64,000 bases of DNA, taken from the NCBI RefSeq assembly GCF_050624435.1, contig NC_134535.1, forward strand, positions 122,933,731 to 122,997,730. The letters are read 5' to 3'. The stretch comes from Tenrec ecaudatus (taxonomy: Eukaryota > Chordata > Mammalia > Afrosoricida > Tenrecidae). The position numbers were made by a program, and so were the translations under genes. Shown here in pieces: positions 32,975-46,075 of the stretch. The notes under the pieces were generated by a model. The model was not told the origin of the DNA, did no database searches, and worked only from the letters and a program-made list of their open reading frames with translations. Numbering within the stretch: the stretch's first letter is position 1; every line of letters starts with the position of its first letter.

Positions 32975-35695
32975 CGAAGTTCAATATCAGCAGCTAAAAC
33001 AGGCCAGAAGCTGACTGTGGAACGGGCCACCAAGAGCTTATATGAAGTTCAGGTTGAAGCTGAAGAAAAGTAAAACAAGCCCACGAGAGCCAAAATACCA
33101 TCTTGAGTCTATCCCTGAAATTTGAGATGCTTTCAGGAACAGATTGGATGCTGTGAACACCAATGGCAAAAGTCCTAATGAGCCATGGGAGGACATAAAG
33201 AACATTCATGAAGAAAACAAAAAGTCATTTAAAAGACCCAGTGCCTCAAGGTGTGAATGCAACATTCCAGCGTGGAATAGGGAACCAGAAGAGAGGTCTG
33301 GGAGGCTGGACCCAGTACCAAATATTAAGTGGATGCCTGCCCCTCCCCCCAGAAGAATTTGTTTCAAAGGATGACATTGAATCTGCAGCTCCAGGAGAGG
33401 GACATATCTGATCAGAGCACATGGGAGCAGATAAAGGGGGAAGAGGAGAGAGTGGAGCACAGCCTGGCCCACCAGGCCGTGAGGATGATGTTCCTGATTA
33501 GAGCAGCCAGTCCACAGAGAGGACAACATGGCTGGCCCCACTATGAGACATGATGCCCCTCACTGACCCATGGCGCTACAGGGGACAACACCGGAGACAC
33601 AGTGTGAGAATTGCGCCTGACCTGATCCCACCACACTGAGGCAAAGCACTGGGGGAGTGCAGCGGAACAGCAAGGGAATGGGGTGACAAGGTCCCCAGAG
33701 AATGCTGAAGGTGGATTTTGGAGCCAGGGCGTGGTGCCCCAACAGACTGGACTGGAAAAAACTCCTAAAGGCCAACAAACGATCCTTGAACTAACAAAAA
33801 TAAAATAATAAAATAAAAGACAAGAAAGAAAGAAAAGGTCAAAGTTGCTCTTAGAGAGTAGTAAGGCACATGGGAGAAGTAATGAACCCCAAGAGCTGAA
33901 CATACAATTTCAAAGAGCAATTTGAAAAGGCAAAAAAAGTAAATCATTATAGTGAAATGTGAGAAGACAGAGAATTAGAAAACAAAAATGAAGAACACAC
34001 CTAGCATTGCTTAAACTGAAAGAAATCCAGGAAAAATTCAATCCTTGAATTGCAATATTTCAAGGTTCTCTGGGCAAAATAGTGAATGATACAGGAAGCA
34101 TCAAGAGAAGATAGAAAAATACAAAGACATTGTACTAAAAATAATTAGTCACATTTCACCATATCAGGAGGTGCCATATGAGCAAGGACAAATGTTATTG
34201 CAGGAAGAAGTTCAAGTGCACTGAAAGCATTAGACAAAAACAAAGCATCAGGAGTTGATGGCATACCAATTGAAATGTTCCAACGAACTGATGAAGCACT
34301 GGAAGCACTTGCTCATTTATGCCAGGACATTTAGACGACAACCACCTAACTAAGAGATCTATATTGGTACCCATTTCAAAAAAGGGGGACCCAAGAGAAT
34401 GCTCAAATCATAGAACGGTATCATTAATGTCACATATTAGTAAAATTTTGCTGAAGATCATCCAACAGCACACTGACAAGGAGCAGCACATTGACAAGGA
34501 GCTTCCAGAGGTTAAGGGCAAATTCAGAAGAGGATGTAGAACAAGGACTATCATTGCTAATGTCAGATAGATCTTTGCTCAAACTGGAGAATACCAGAAA
34601 TATGCTTACTTGTGTATCATTAACTATCCAAAGGCATTCCACTGTGTGGTTCAGAATGAACTATGGATAACCTTGAGAAGAATGGGAATTCCAGAACACT
34701 TCATTGTGCCCCTATGGAACTTGGACATGCCTCTTGGCAGTTATAAGAACAAAATGGGGGCATATTGCATACATTAAAATAAGGAAAGGTATGCATTGGA
34801 GTTATAGCTTCCCACCATACTTATTCAAACTATATGCTAAGCAAATCACCAGAGAAGCTATATGATATGATGAAGAATGCAGCATCAGGACTGAGGAAAG
34901 TTCATTAGCAACCTGAGATATGCAGATGACACAACTTTGCTGACTGAAAGTGAGGAGGACTTAAAGCACTTGCTGATGAAGTTCAAGGATTAGAGCCTTC
35001 AGTATATATTTCAATTCAATATAAAGTAGACCACAATCCTCACAACTGGACCGCTGGGTAACATCAAGATCAATGGAGAAAATTTAGTAATTGTCAAGGA
35101 TTTAGTCTTGGTTGAATCCACAGTCAATATACATAGAAAGAGCAGTCAAGAGATCCAATGACACATTGCATAGAGTCAATCTGCTGCACAGACCTCTAAA
35201 GTGTTGAAACGCAAGGGGGTTACTAGGATGTACCTGACCCAATCCAGGGTGTTTTCAGTGGCCTCATATGCATATGTAAATTGGACATTGACTAAGGAAG
35301 ACTGAAGAAGAATTGATGCATTTGAAGTATAGTGCTGGGGAAGAATATTAAAATTACCATGGACTTCCCAAAGAGCAAACAAATCTGTCTTGGAAGAAGT
35401 ACAACCAGAATCCTCCATAGAGGCAAAGACAGCGGGACTTTATCTCATGTTCTCTGAACATAGTGCTAGGAGAGGCCAAGCTCCAGAGAAGCTTACCATC
35501 CTTAGTAAAGAAGAGGTGCGGCACTATGTAAGGGAGGCCCTGAACAAGATGTATGTCCACAGTGGCTGCACCAATAAGCTCAAACATACAAACCATTGTG
35601 AGGACGACACAGGACCAGCAGCTTTTCTTTCTGTTGTACATAGGGTTGCTAGACTTGCAACCGACTCAATGGCACCTAACAACAACAACAACAAG
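32975..35695 (+). mobile_element. Long RTE/BovB-like LINE copy
   Basis: The order is: upstream coding region (EPWEDIKNIHEENKKS), an inserted retroposon at 33237-33815, then LTKRSILVPISKKGDPREC, a FRRGCRTRTIIANV block and ATATGCAGATGACACAACTT (the YADDTT site). It ends with a 3' tail GGCACCTAACAACAACAAC. Stops and frameshifts interrupt it throughout. Much of the reverse transcriptase order is preserved, making it the fullest RTE copy in the window. Confidence 0.88.
33237..33815 (+). mobile_element. Retroposon inserted in the RTE copy
   Basis: About 575 bases interrupt the RTE frame and end in an A-rich tail (AAAATAAAATAATAAAATAA). TAAAAGAC occurs on both sides. Its last 240 bases resemble 37591-37850, the first part of the long L1 3' end; the first 300 are not seen elsewhere here. 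Confidence 0.6.
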
Positions 35696-35739
35696 ATGGT
35701 GTGTATACTTCTTAATATTACAGGGGTAGGGCATTGTTT

Positions 35740-36370
35740 ACTGCGGTCTCTTCTAGCCAGAGTCTCTGCAACTCCCACCAAGGGACCTCATCCTTCATGC
35801 GTCTGAGGATGATGTAGGGGGTGACACTGATGGGATTGAGTAGCCCGGAACAGGATTCCTCAGAATGCCATCCTGCTGGTTATAAAATGAACCCGCTGAG
35901 AAGCTGGTGAGGAGAACTGGGAGGGGACCATGTCCTCTGCACCCGGAGAGCCCTGCACCTCGATCCATAGATGTTTGTGACATCAGAGGAGCAGAATCAG
36001 GAGCCAAACTTGTCAGACCACAGAGTAAGTACAAGTGACTGCTTTTCGGCAGACAGCTGGCTTATGTCCATGGACATTTAATCCAGGGAACTGGGCTTGC
36101 TGACCCACAAAGGTGTAGCTGAGTGCCTTTCGGCTGGAATTTGTTGGAGGGGGTGCCTCTGGGCACTTGATTCACAGAGCTGGGTTCGCTGGCCTGTGGA
36201 GCTTCAGGTGAATGCCTTCCAGTGGAGGCTTGCCTTTTGGGTGTATGTTTAGCAGACCTGAAAGAATTGCTGTAACTTGTCCGGATGTGCAACTCAATTC
36301 TGAGCATTCCCAAAACTCACTTGCATTCCCCAAACTCCAAAACACACCTGCATGGGGTCAGTGTTTTCTC
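35740..36370. repeat. Unassigned GC-richer repeat with two diverged internal units
   Basis: Units of about 95 bases near 36055-36150 and 36155-36240 share GGGAACTGGGCTTGCTG / AGAGCTGGGTTCGCTGG and GAGTGCCTTTCGGCTGGA / GAATGCCTTCCAGTGGA. I cannot name the element. Confidence 0.45.
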
Positions 36371-36374
36371 ACAG

Positions 36375-36522
36375 CAAGTCCACTGTGGATTTCTGAGACT
36401 ATAACTGATTATGGAAGTAGAAAGCTCAGTCTGTCTTCTATGGAGCTGTTGGTAGTTTTGAACTGCTGGCTATGTGAATTGCAGCCCAACTCATAACTAC
36501 TACACCACCAGGGTTCCTTTGG
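36375..36522 (-). mobile_element. AfroSINE
   Basis: In minus orientation GGAACCCTGGTGGTGTAGTA leads into the SINE, and TTTCTGAGACTATAACTG lies near the far end. Confidence 0.7.
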
Positions 36523-37577
36523 CATTACAACTTGTTAATTTCCTTAATAAATCCTCTAATCATTAATATTGTCTGTGAGTCTTAGGTAGCCATTGCAATG
36601 GACTACACAATAATCAATGTTAGAGAATATTGTTTGAAAATAGAACACAACAAATAACATTAAATTTTTTTATTACAACGAGCTTTTAAAGTTATTGATT
36701 TCATTTGCTTTAAATTTTCTATTTTTTTTAAACTTACACATTGTAGTCCTTGAATTTTCTTTCCCAAAGTGATGCATTGGAATTTGAAAAAAAAATACAA
36801 GAATTTAAATGAAGAGGTATATATTTTCACTCTTTGGTTATTCTACTCAATGAAGTACTTATAGAAAAATGGGAACTTTATTGAATCAGCATTAAGCATT
36901 TCAAAGAAGAATATTATGGAAAATAATTAATAGCTAATATATGACCTAGAGCCATATATCGTCAAGGTTTTAGCTGCAATTTTAGGAAACTTTTATCCAG
37001 TAAACTCATGATGGCACTAAAAGTAGCGTAAAACATTCACGATTGTACTGTAAATAAAATTGTATTTATATAAGACTAAAACTTTCAAATGCACTAAAAT
37101 AAAACTTTGAGGCTTTATCTTTTATCTTGACATGCCCATAGTAAAGTTCTGAAGCTTCACTTATTAGATGACTCCCTAGTTATAATTTAAACTTCAAATT
37201 GGCCTATCATCGTTTTCCTCATCAGAGATGCTCACAGCTTGCTTTTTGTCCTTTCAGGTTTTTCTTTCTCTTTATTGTGGGAACAAAAAATGTTCTAGAC
37301 TTAAAGACAAATGAATAAACCCTGAAACCAAAGCTAAGAATGACACATTTTGTAGACTTCTTTCTGGATTAGTTTTGTTCTACGATCTCACTGAAACTTG
37401 TCATCATGTATTTTAAAATAAAAAAATAAAGCTGCTGCTATCCAAGTCTTAGAAAAAGACTTTGTGCTGGGAAATCCAACTTAACTATGATTCACAAGCC
37501 ACATACTTTATGTCCATGTTTAGCTTAAAACACCTTACAAAGGACTGAAATATGGAAGACATAGGATATTACTTAAG
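36523..37577. other. AT-rich intergenic DNA
   Basis: I see no exon, RNA gene or assignable repeat here. Confidence 0.5.
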
Positions 37578-37590
37578 AATGTGACTATGG

Positions 37591-39400
37591 ATCACCAGGC
37601 TGGCCCCACCACAGGACACGACGGCATCCCTCACTGACACATGTGCTAATGGGGCCAGCACTGGGGACACAGTGTAGGAGATGTGCCTGATCTGAACCCA
37701 TCTCACCCAAGTGAAGCAGTAAGGGCAAACAGCGGAATAGCAAGGGGAGCAAAGCAAAGAAGTCCCCAAGAAATGCCAAAGGGAGATTTGGGGGCCAGAG
37801 CATTGCACCCAAGTAGACTGGACTGGAAAACACCCATAAAGGTCAATGGACAGATCTGGAACTGTTTGAGGGCTTTTTTTTCTGTTAGTTTTTAATTTAT
37901 TTATTGTTGTTTTGTTGGATTAGCTGTTATTGATTTGTTTTTTGTCTCTCTTCTTTGGGTTATGTTTAGCTTTGCTTTGTTTTTGCACTTATTATTGTCT
38001 ATGTATGTATATCTGGACAATATAGGCTGTATGAACAATCTGGAGGAGAGAACAATGGGACCAATGGTTCTGAGGAAAACGTGAGAGAGGGAGGTGGGAG
38101 AAAAGGAGGGGGTGCCAACAAACTATAGACAAGGGAGAAATTAGATCAAGTGATCTAAAACTGATGGCTAGAAGGGCATAGGATGCTTGATGGGGCTCAA
38201 TCAAGGGCAATGTAGCCAAGAGGAATTACCAAAATCTGAATGAAGGCTGAACATGATAGTGGGACAGGAGGAAAGTAAAAGAAAATAGAGGAAAGAACTG
38301 GGAGGCAAAGGACATTTACAGAGCTGTAAATATAGGCATATATATATGCATTTATATATAATGATAGGAGAATAGACCTATGTACATATATTTATTTATT
38401 AAGTATTACAGCAACAGATGAACATTTGGCTTCCCCTCAAGTACTCCTTCATTGCAAGAACACTTTGTCCTGCTAATGCGGGACTCTGTGAGGTTTACCT
38501 TCTCTGACAGGATCACTCAAGACAAATGTGTGCATAAGCAAATGTGGTGAAGAAGCTGATGGTGCCCGGTTATCAAAAGATAAAGTGTTTGGGGTCTTAA
38601 AGGCATGAAGATAAACAAGTGACCATCTAGCTGAGAAGCAACAAAGCCCATACCCAGCCTGTGTGATCATGAGGTATTGATGGGATCAGGTATCAGGCAT
38701 CAAAGACCGAAAACAAAACAAAATAATACAAAAAGCATATCAGTGGGAATGGGGGAAGGGCAGAGTGGAGACAAAAAGTTCATCAGTCAATTGGATACCC
38801 CATGTCAGAAGGTCCACACAGAAGAGACAAGGCAGTCAGGGTGCATTGCAGTGTAGCACCAACAAAACACACAACCTTCCTCTAGTTCTTTAATGCTCCC
38901 CTGTCCCTTCATGACCTCAATTCTATCTTACAAATCTGGCTAAACCAGAACATGTATACTGGTACAGATAAGAGCTCACAACTCAGGAAATCCTGAACAG
39001 ATAAACCCCTCAGGAACAATAAGGGGATAAGTAATATTAGGAGGGTAAAGTAAGGGGGAGGGGGAGGAATAAGGGGGAACCAATGACAATAATCAACATA
39101 CAGCTGCCCTCCCAGTGAGATGGACACTAGCAAAGTGGGTGAAAGGAGATAGCAGTTGCTGTAAAACATCAAGGAAAAAAAAAAAGAATAATTTATTAAC
39201 TGTCAAGGGGACATGGGAGAGGGAGGATGGGGGAGGGAGAAAAAAATGAGGAACCGATACCAAGGGCTCAAATAGAAAGACAATGTTTTGGAAAAAATGA
39301 TGACAACATATGTACAAATGTGTTTGACACAATGGATATATGTATGGATTGTTATAAAAGCTGTAACAGTCCTCAATAAAATAAAAAAATTTTAAACAAG
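37591..39400 (+). mobile_element. L1, long 3' end, first of a tandem pair
   Basis: About 1.8 kb of non-coding L1 3' sequence runs from CACCAGGCTGGCCCCACCAC to CCTCAATAAAATAAAAAAAT. It is preceded by AATGTGACTATGG (37578-37590) and followed by a close copy at 39401. It includes the blocks GATGGTGCCCGGTTATCAAA and TCAAGTACTCC seen in other copies. Confidence 0.8.
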
Positions 39401-39414
39401 AATGTGACTGTGAG

Positions 39415-40600
39415 GGTAATGTAACCAAGGGGAATTACTGAAACTCAAATGAAGACTGAGCATGATAGTGAGACAAGAGGAAAGTCAAAGGAAATAGAGG
39501 GAAGGACTACTAGGAGGCAAAGGGCATTTATAGAGGTCTCAATAAAGGCATGTACATATGTAAATATATTTATATATGAGGATGGGGAAATATATCTATG
39601 TGCATATAGGTTTAGTATTAAGGTAGCAGATGGATATTGAGCCTCCACTCAAGTACTCCCTGAATGCAAGAATACTTTTTTCGTTTAAATTTGCATTTTA
39701 TGATGCTCATTTTCCTGACACAATCGCTGAAGACAAAGCGGGTGCATAAGCAAATGTGGTGAAGAAAGCTGATGGTGCCCGGCTATCAAAAGATATAATG
39801 TCTGGGCTCTTAAAGACTTGAAGGTAAACAAGCGGCCATCTAGCTCAGAGGCAACAAAGCCCACATGGAAGAAGCAAACCAGTCTGCGTGATCAAGAGGT
39901 GCTGAAGGGATCAGTTATCATCAGAACAAAAAATCATATCGTTGTGAATAAGGGGGAGAGTGCAAAGTGGAGAACCAAAGCCCATTTGTAAACCACTGGA
40001 CACCCGCTTACAGAAGGGTCTCAGGACGGAGACAGCTAGTCAGGGTGTGATGCAGCAACAATGAAATATACAATTTTCCTCTAGTTCCTAAATGTTTCCT
40101 CCCCCACCCCCACCCCTTACCCCCAATAGCATGATCCCAATTGTATCTTGCAAGTCTGGCTAGACCAAAGGATGCACACTGGTACAGATAGGAACTGGAA
40201 ACACAGGGAATCCAGAGCAGACGATCTCTTCAGGACCAGTGGTGTGAGTGGCGATACTGGGAGGGTGGAGGCAAGGTGGGTTGGAAAGGGGGAACCGATT
40301 ACAAGGATCTACATGTGACTTCCTCCCTGGGGGACAGACAACAGAAAAGTAGGTGAAAAGCGACGTCAGACAGGGCAAGATAATGACAAAACAATAATTT
40401 ATAAATTACAAGTGCTCCTGAAGAAGGGGGTAGCGGGGAGGGAGAGGAAAAATGAGGAGCTGATGCCAGGGGCTTAAGTGGAGAGCAAATGTTTTGAGAA
40501 TGATGAGGGCAATGAATGTACAAATGTGCTTTACACAATTGATGTATGTGTGGACTGTGATAAGAGTTGTGTGAGCCCCTAATAAAATGATTTTTAAAAT
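39415..40600 (+). mobile_element. L1, long 3' end, second of a tandem pair
   Basis: This copy starts further downstream in the element (AACCAAGGGGAATTACTGAA) and ends CCCCTAATAAAATGATTTTT. AATGTGACTGTGAG precedes it and AATGTGATTGTGAA follows it (40601), so both L1 copies share one target sequence. Confidence 0.8.
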
Positions 40601-40614
40601 AATGTGATTGTGAA

Positions 40615-41404
40615 GTTTATGAATATGGTAGCTATAAAGAAAAAAAGATTTAAGAAGATAACTTACAGGAGTGAGAGAACTATCCAAATTTTTATTTGAA
40701 AAATATTCAGAATAAAATATTTGATCTCTCAAATTCTCAAACAATTAATAGCTGAAATACATAGGTTTGTAAACTAGAGAACTAAAAGGGGAACTGTTCT
40801 TTCCCATCTATTCTAGTATAACTCTGCATTTTTAATTCCTAAATGAAAGTTAATTTTGTCCTTTTTCTATAGATGAAAATGATAAAATTCTTTGGAAAAA
40901 AATTGACCCACATCGTCCTTTTATTAGAACTAAATATTTTTTCTCTTTGTGTATTCTAAATTTTATTCACAGTCTAATGGAATTTCTCCCAGACAAATGA
41001 AGATGTATGACATGAGAAAAATATTGAGTAACCAGAGACTCACTATGTGTTAACGTCTCAAAAGGTTCACAGTAACTTGAGCAATTGTGCTTCCTTCTTC
41101 TTCAAACTTTTGTCTCTGAGAATCTGCAGTCATGTCTGTGTGAAGAAATTCTGTGGCAAAAAACCTTTGTGTGGACTGCACTAACTTCCAATGATGTTAG
41201 AGCAACTGTTAACTAGGAGTTAAGGCATATCTTTTGGTTAATGAGCCATTGTAGTCTTGATATTGGTATTGCTGTGGTTGCTAATTTAAAGCAAATCTGG
41301 AAGGATTCTATGTTTCAGAAGCAATAGTAAGTAATTATGGCAATACATACATTCTATTTCCTACACTTAAGAAATAAAAAATAATCAATTTTAACAGTCT
41401 TGTT
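40615..41404. other. AT-rich intergenic DNA
   Basis: No feature is recognised between the L1 pair and the next RTE fragment. Confidence 0.5.
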
Positions 41405-41480
41405 TTAGATGACATTGAGTTGGTTCTGACTCATATTTCCCCTATGTACAGCAGAACAAAACACTGCCCAGGCTATGCCT
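41405..41480 (-). mobile_element. RTE 3' end fragment
   Basis: GATGACATTGAGTTGGTTCT, then CAGCAGAACAAAACACTGCC is the antisense RTE/AfroSINE tail. Confidence 0.65.
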
Positions 41481-41959
41481 TCCCCATCAGAGTTCAGGGG
41501 TTTATAATAATGAATAAACAGCTTGCTCCTATCACAATGGTTGATTAGTAGACAGGTAAAATGGAAAGATATTGTTAAATATTTGTAAATGATATATATG
41601 ATTGTAACCTCATATTTTTCTTTTCTGCTGTTAATGCTGTTGGAGACCTTTACTTTGTATCTTTTCTCAAATATGATCAATTAATAATTTGAAGTGGGTT
41701 TTAATTTATTACATGATTTTGATATGTTACACTAATATTGAATCATGATGGCTATAAAACCTCTACTAGGTATGCAAAGATAATTAGGAATTAATCAGAA
41801 AAATATGAAATAAAATATAAAATGTATAAGAAGTGAGAGAGACAAAAAGTTGGATTTAAGACATATCTTTCTGAGTTGGGGAACATACCGTAGAGGAACT
41901 TGTGAAGCCATATGGTCCATATTAATATTGGTGAAGTGTTATTTTCCCAGTTAATTAAG

Positions 41960-42225
41960 TTCCTTATATGTGCTGTGGATTGACTTGTGTACCAACACTG
42001 GGATCCTAACCTCTATAGCCATAGATATGAGTTCTACCTGTGCAGTGTGTGTCCTATACCTATTCACTTCTGAGTTATATGAAGTTATTTAGACACAAAG
42101 GAGCACATTCTGGAGAAACAGATGCCATGTGGGAATCACCAAGAACCTAGGTCCTGGGGATATCAACAGTGTAGGACCCAGTGCTGGCAAGATTTTAAGT
42201 TAGAGTTTTAGCTTTCTGAAGTGTC
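41960..42225 (+). mobile_element. Old MLT1-like LTR fragment
   Basis: TGTGCTGTGGATTGACTTGT with ACTGGGATCCTAACC matches the MLT1/MST LTR start (TGTTATGGATTGAATTGTGTCC...). Confidence 0.55.
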
Positions 42226-43154
42226 AAACAATACTGTTACAGTCTTTCACATGACCTCTTTGTAGGGTTTGTGTTAAAGCAGATTTTACACACCAGAACA
42301 CCAAATGTACATAGAATGCTCTGGGAACATAGGAAAAAGATGTGAGATATAAAAAAAACTATTTTATATGGAGCTTGAGTATGCAGTGGAAAGTATGGAT
42401 AACTTGGAAACAGGAAAAGGATGTGTGCTTGTAAATGGCATAAAATGTTAAGACAGCAAGAGTCAAGTATGGAAATCCCACCTCCACAACCAAATGGGTC
42501 CAAAGGTGTGGTTGTGTAATTGAAAGGTAAATTTAAGAAACATCAGACAAGCCATGCAAGGACTCACCTCTTCCATGGAGACTGGAACCAGAGAGAAAAA
42601 AAGCTAATGCATTCTCCAACACGCTTAAATGTTCTTACGTTAGGAAGCCCAGGTAAGCATATACATAACAGGAAAGGGATGTACTAGGGACATGCAAATG
42701 ACAGGAAGGCACACACATAAGAAAGTCGGTGGGTTCTAGAGTTAACATGGTGGCTTAACCTTGGCCGGCCATGAGCCAGCTTGACTTTAGGGGTCTGAGC
42801 TGTTCTCCAGGGGAGCAACCTATGATCCTTATCAGAAGGGAGTGGGCTGTACTTAGGGTGGGTGGGGTGGACAATAGGTTCCGATTGCTCCAGAATCTAG
42901 ATCAGAGACAACATTTAGACAGATAACCTTCAAGTCATCTATGAGCTTGTAAGACACATTTTAAGATTGGCATTATTATGCAGGGACAGTGTGGGGGACA
43001 GTTTTCAGCTAGGAGAATGGGACTGGGGTTCATCTCCCTCCCAGAGTCCGGCATCCAGAGTCTTTAAGTGTGGATGTAGAGAATTACATACACTCTTTTC
43101 CCGGGTCTCAGTCTCCCACAGTCAGGATCATGAAAATTTACATAAATTAATATG
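42226..43154. other. Intergenic DNA without recognised features
   Basis: Open frames here are short and unsupported by splice sites or domains. Confidence 0.45.
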
Positions 43155-43425
43155 ATTGCCAAAAGCACAAAGAAATCTGCCTTGGGTGGAAGTGCAGCAA
43201 GAAACATGCTGTAGAAGCAAAGATAGCAAGATTTCATCTCACATACTTCGGCCATGTTTTCAAGAGAGACCCGTCCCTGGAGAAGGACGTCATGCTTGAT
43301 AAAGTAGAGGGGCATCCTTAAAGAGGAAGAGCCTCAACAAGATGAATTGACACAGTGGCTTCAACAGGGGCTCAAATATAACAACTGCGCAGAAGGTGCA
43401 GGAATGGGCAAGGCTTCGTTCTTGG
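43155..43425 (+). mobile_element. RTE 3' fragment
   Basis: GCCAAAAGCACAAAGAAATC, ATTTCATCTCACATACTTCG, ACCCGTCCCTGGAGAAGGAC and CAAGATGAATTGACACAGTG match the end of the RTE copies at 1560-1800 and 35360-35600. Confidence 0.8.
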
Positions 43426-43456
43426 TTGAAGGTAGGGTGTCTACCTTATGAGTCTG

Positions 43457-43965
43457 TGTTAGTCTGGGTACTTTAGGGAAACATATCCACAGAAACTCAT
43501 GTAGAAGAGAGAGTTTTATATAAAGGTTAAGTGCGCATCAAGAAAACATCCCAACCCAGTGCCGCCCAAGCCCACAAGTCCAACATTATCCCATATGTCC
43601 AACACCAATCCACAAAATCTTCCTCCATCTCACAAAAGAGATGAAATGATGCCAACTGCAGGGGGAAAGTTAAGTCAGTGAAAGGGTAATCATCTCAGGA
43701 TTGGGGGTGGGGGGGCGGGGCAGTTTCCACAGGGCTGCTCCAGCACCCAGGGCTGCATCAAGTTAGGTCCATGTGGCTTCTGCTCAGGGATGTTCTGCAG
43801 GAAGTGAGCCTTGCCAGCTGAGTCAGGGAACTGGCTAAGGCAGCTACACCCCGGTCCAACCATCAACAAGCAAGAGACCCGAGAACTAGAAAGGCAATAC
43901 TCACTGAGCCATTTATCCCTCCGCCTTTCAATTAACCCCACATATGTTTATCAACCAGGTTGGCA
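43457..43965 (-). mobile_element. MaLR-type solo LTR
   Basis: It belongs to the same LTR family as 46545 and 48581 (TGTTAGTCTGGGTACTTTAGG at its left edge, CATCCCAACCCAG inside). The right part is diverged and includes a G-rich tract near 43710. Confidence 0.6.
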
Positions 43966-44914
43966 AAATAAACTTTATCTCAGAGTCAGAACCAATTCAA
44001 TGGAAATTAATAAAAACAATACAATTGAAACAAAAGTTACACATTTACTAATTCACAATATAATTTAAAACACCTTTAAAACATGCTAAGAAATTCTGCT
44101 GCATTTAATTAAAGAAAGTAATGGGGGTTTTCCACTTACTGATATATTTTTAAAAGGGATAATTTAATAAATGATAGTTAGGATGGAGTTGTGTAAGGCT
44201 GGAAATATGAAAAACATATTATTTCCAGTGAAATATGATTAGGACATGAATAAGTTAGAGTGAATAAGGTGATAAAAACAAATAGAATACTTTACCTGTC
44301 TCTGATTGTAAGGATAAATTAATGCAGAATAAAGAACACCTTTCATATTTACACATCAAGTAATTCAAGTTGGTATAATTAATTTATCTTTAGAGAAGTC
44401 CTTTGAGTTCCTCAATGAAATTTTCCCATTGAATAGTAAAAGATATATACTTCAGAAGTTAGAAGAGAGGACTGACTTAACATAATAATGAACATTTGAA
44501 CTTGAATATCTTGAGCATAACAGAGATAAAGAGTATGTATAAAAAGAAGAGGAGTTAGAACAAATATTCAAGGGAACATAAGTAATGATAAAAGACAGAC
44601 CTAGAGGAGTGAGTTAAGTAGTCAAAGAATCAAAGGAATACTATAAGAAAGGTTAAGTATGAAAGAATCTCCAAGAAGCATTAGTCTTCTGTAGTGGTAA
44701 ATGTACTAGGAATAAAAATAGCCTATTTGACGGATACTTTTATGATTAGAAGTGGTCTTTATAAGTTCATTTTCATAGAGAAAGTTTTCAGAAATTTTGA
44801 GAAGTAATTAAAGATTTGTCTCATATGAATGTGAAGTTAAACAATGAAAAGAGAAGGCAGGAAAAAACAATGTTTTCAAATTGTGGTGTTGCTGATGAGT
44901 ATTACAAATACTAA
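43966..44914. other. AT-rich intergenic DNA
   Basis: No feature is recognised. Confidence 0.5.
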
Positions 44915-45000
44915 GGACTGCTAAAAGAGTGAGCAAGTCTGTTTTAGAGGACATCCAACCAACTCCTTCTAGGGAGGATGGTGAGTTTTCAGTTTGATCA
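44915..45000 (+). mobile_element. RTE fragment
   Basis: GGACTGCTAAAAGAGTGAGC and AAGTCTGTTTTAGAGGACAT correspond to a block just upstream of the end of the longer RTE copies. Confidence 0.6.
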
Positions 45001-45049
45001 CTGTGGACATAGCATCTGAAATGACCAATGACTAGACAAAGGCATCTTT

Positions 45050-45606
45050 TTGATTTATTAAAGGATCAGCAAAATTGAGAGAAAAGCTGTGTAAGATGGT
45101 GTGATATTTACATAATCTACTTTCAACTTGAGGAAGGGGTAGGGTCTAGCCTTTCCATCAGGTTTTAGCCAATGAAGCCTCTGTATGGGCACGGTCTTCT
45201 CCTGATTCTGGGAGCCTATCTTCCTCTCAGGAGGGCACACACACTCTTCCCGCGAGATCTTCCTGTTAAAAAGTCACATGGAACTACATTGATGGAGTCA
45301 GAGCCCTGGAGCTGGAAGAACCACATGGAGACCCACACCAGTGCTGAGATGTTTCCACCGACACTGGATCCTCAAGCCTTCCCACCCATTAGCTTGTGAT
45401 CTTTCTGCATTTGTTGTCATTGCATGTGTTGTGTGAGTCTGAAAAATTTATAGACTGGTATCAGGCATATGGGCTAATATAAGGCTTGATCTGGACTATG
45501 CTGGGATGTTTTCTTAATATACAATTACTATTTATATAAAGCTCTTTCATATACATATATGAATATCTATGAATTTGTTTCTTTGGTCAACCCAGACTAA
45601 CACAGA
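45050..45606 (+). mobile_element. MaLR-type solo LTR
   Basis: GAGGGCACACACACTCTTCC, CCCTGGAGCTGGAAGAACCA and the end TTGGTCAACCCAGACTAACA are the reverse complement of the neighbouring LTRs, so this copy is in the opposite orientation. Confidence 0.65.
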
Positions 45607-45649
45607 TGGAGTGATATAATTGCAATAAAATGGCCTCAAACCTACGAAT

Positions 45650-46075
45650 GATTGGGAAGACAGTGCAGGGCCAGGCGGTATGTTGTTTTGTTCTGCAAAC
45701 AGGATTGTGAGTCAGCTCCAACTCTATGACAACCACAATTTCAAGATCAGAAAGTGTGTTTCACAAGTTGAAAGTACTTGTTAAAACATCTTTTATGGTG
45801 AAAAGTTTCTATGTACATGAAGATAAAGAAAGCATGTGTAATTGCCTGGGTATTGTATGTTATTACTTCCAGAATACATCACTCAAAGAACCTTGATGAC
45901 CTTGTTGGTTAGACATTGGGCTGCTAATCAAAAAGTTGCCAATTTAAACAACCATCCACTCCATGGGAGAAAGATAAATTGGTCTCATCCCCTAAAGATT
46001 TACAATCTCAGAAGCCCTAAATACCACTGCTTTGAGTTGGAATTAACTCGAAGGCGGTGGGTAAGTCATAAATCC
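45650..46075 (+). mobile_element. RTE tail and AfroSINE
   Basis: An RTE end (CAGTGCAGGGCCAGGCGGTA) at 45650-45745 is followed by a diverged AfroSINE at 45895-46075 (GACATTGGGCTGCTAATCAA ... GAATTAACTCGAAGGCGGTG). Confidence 0.6.
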
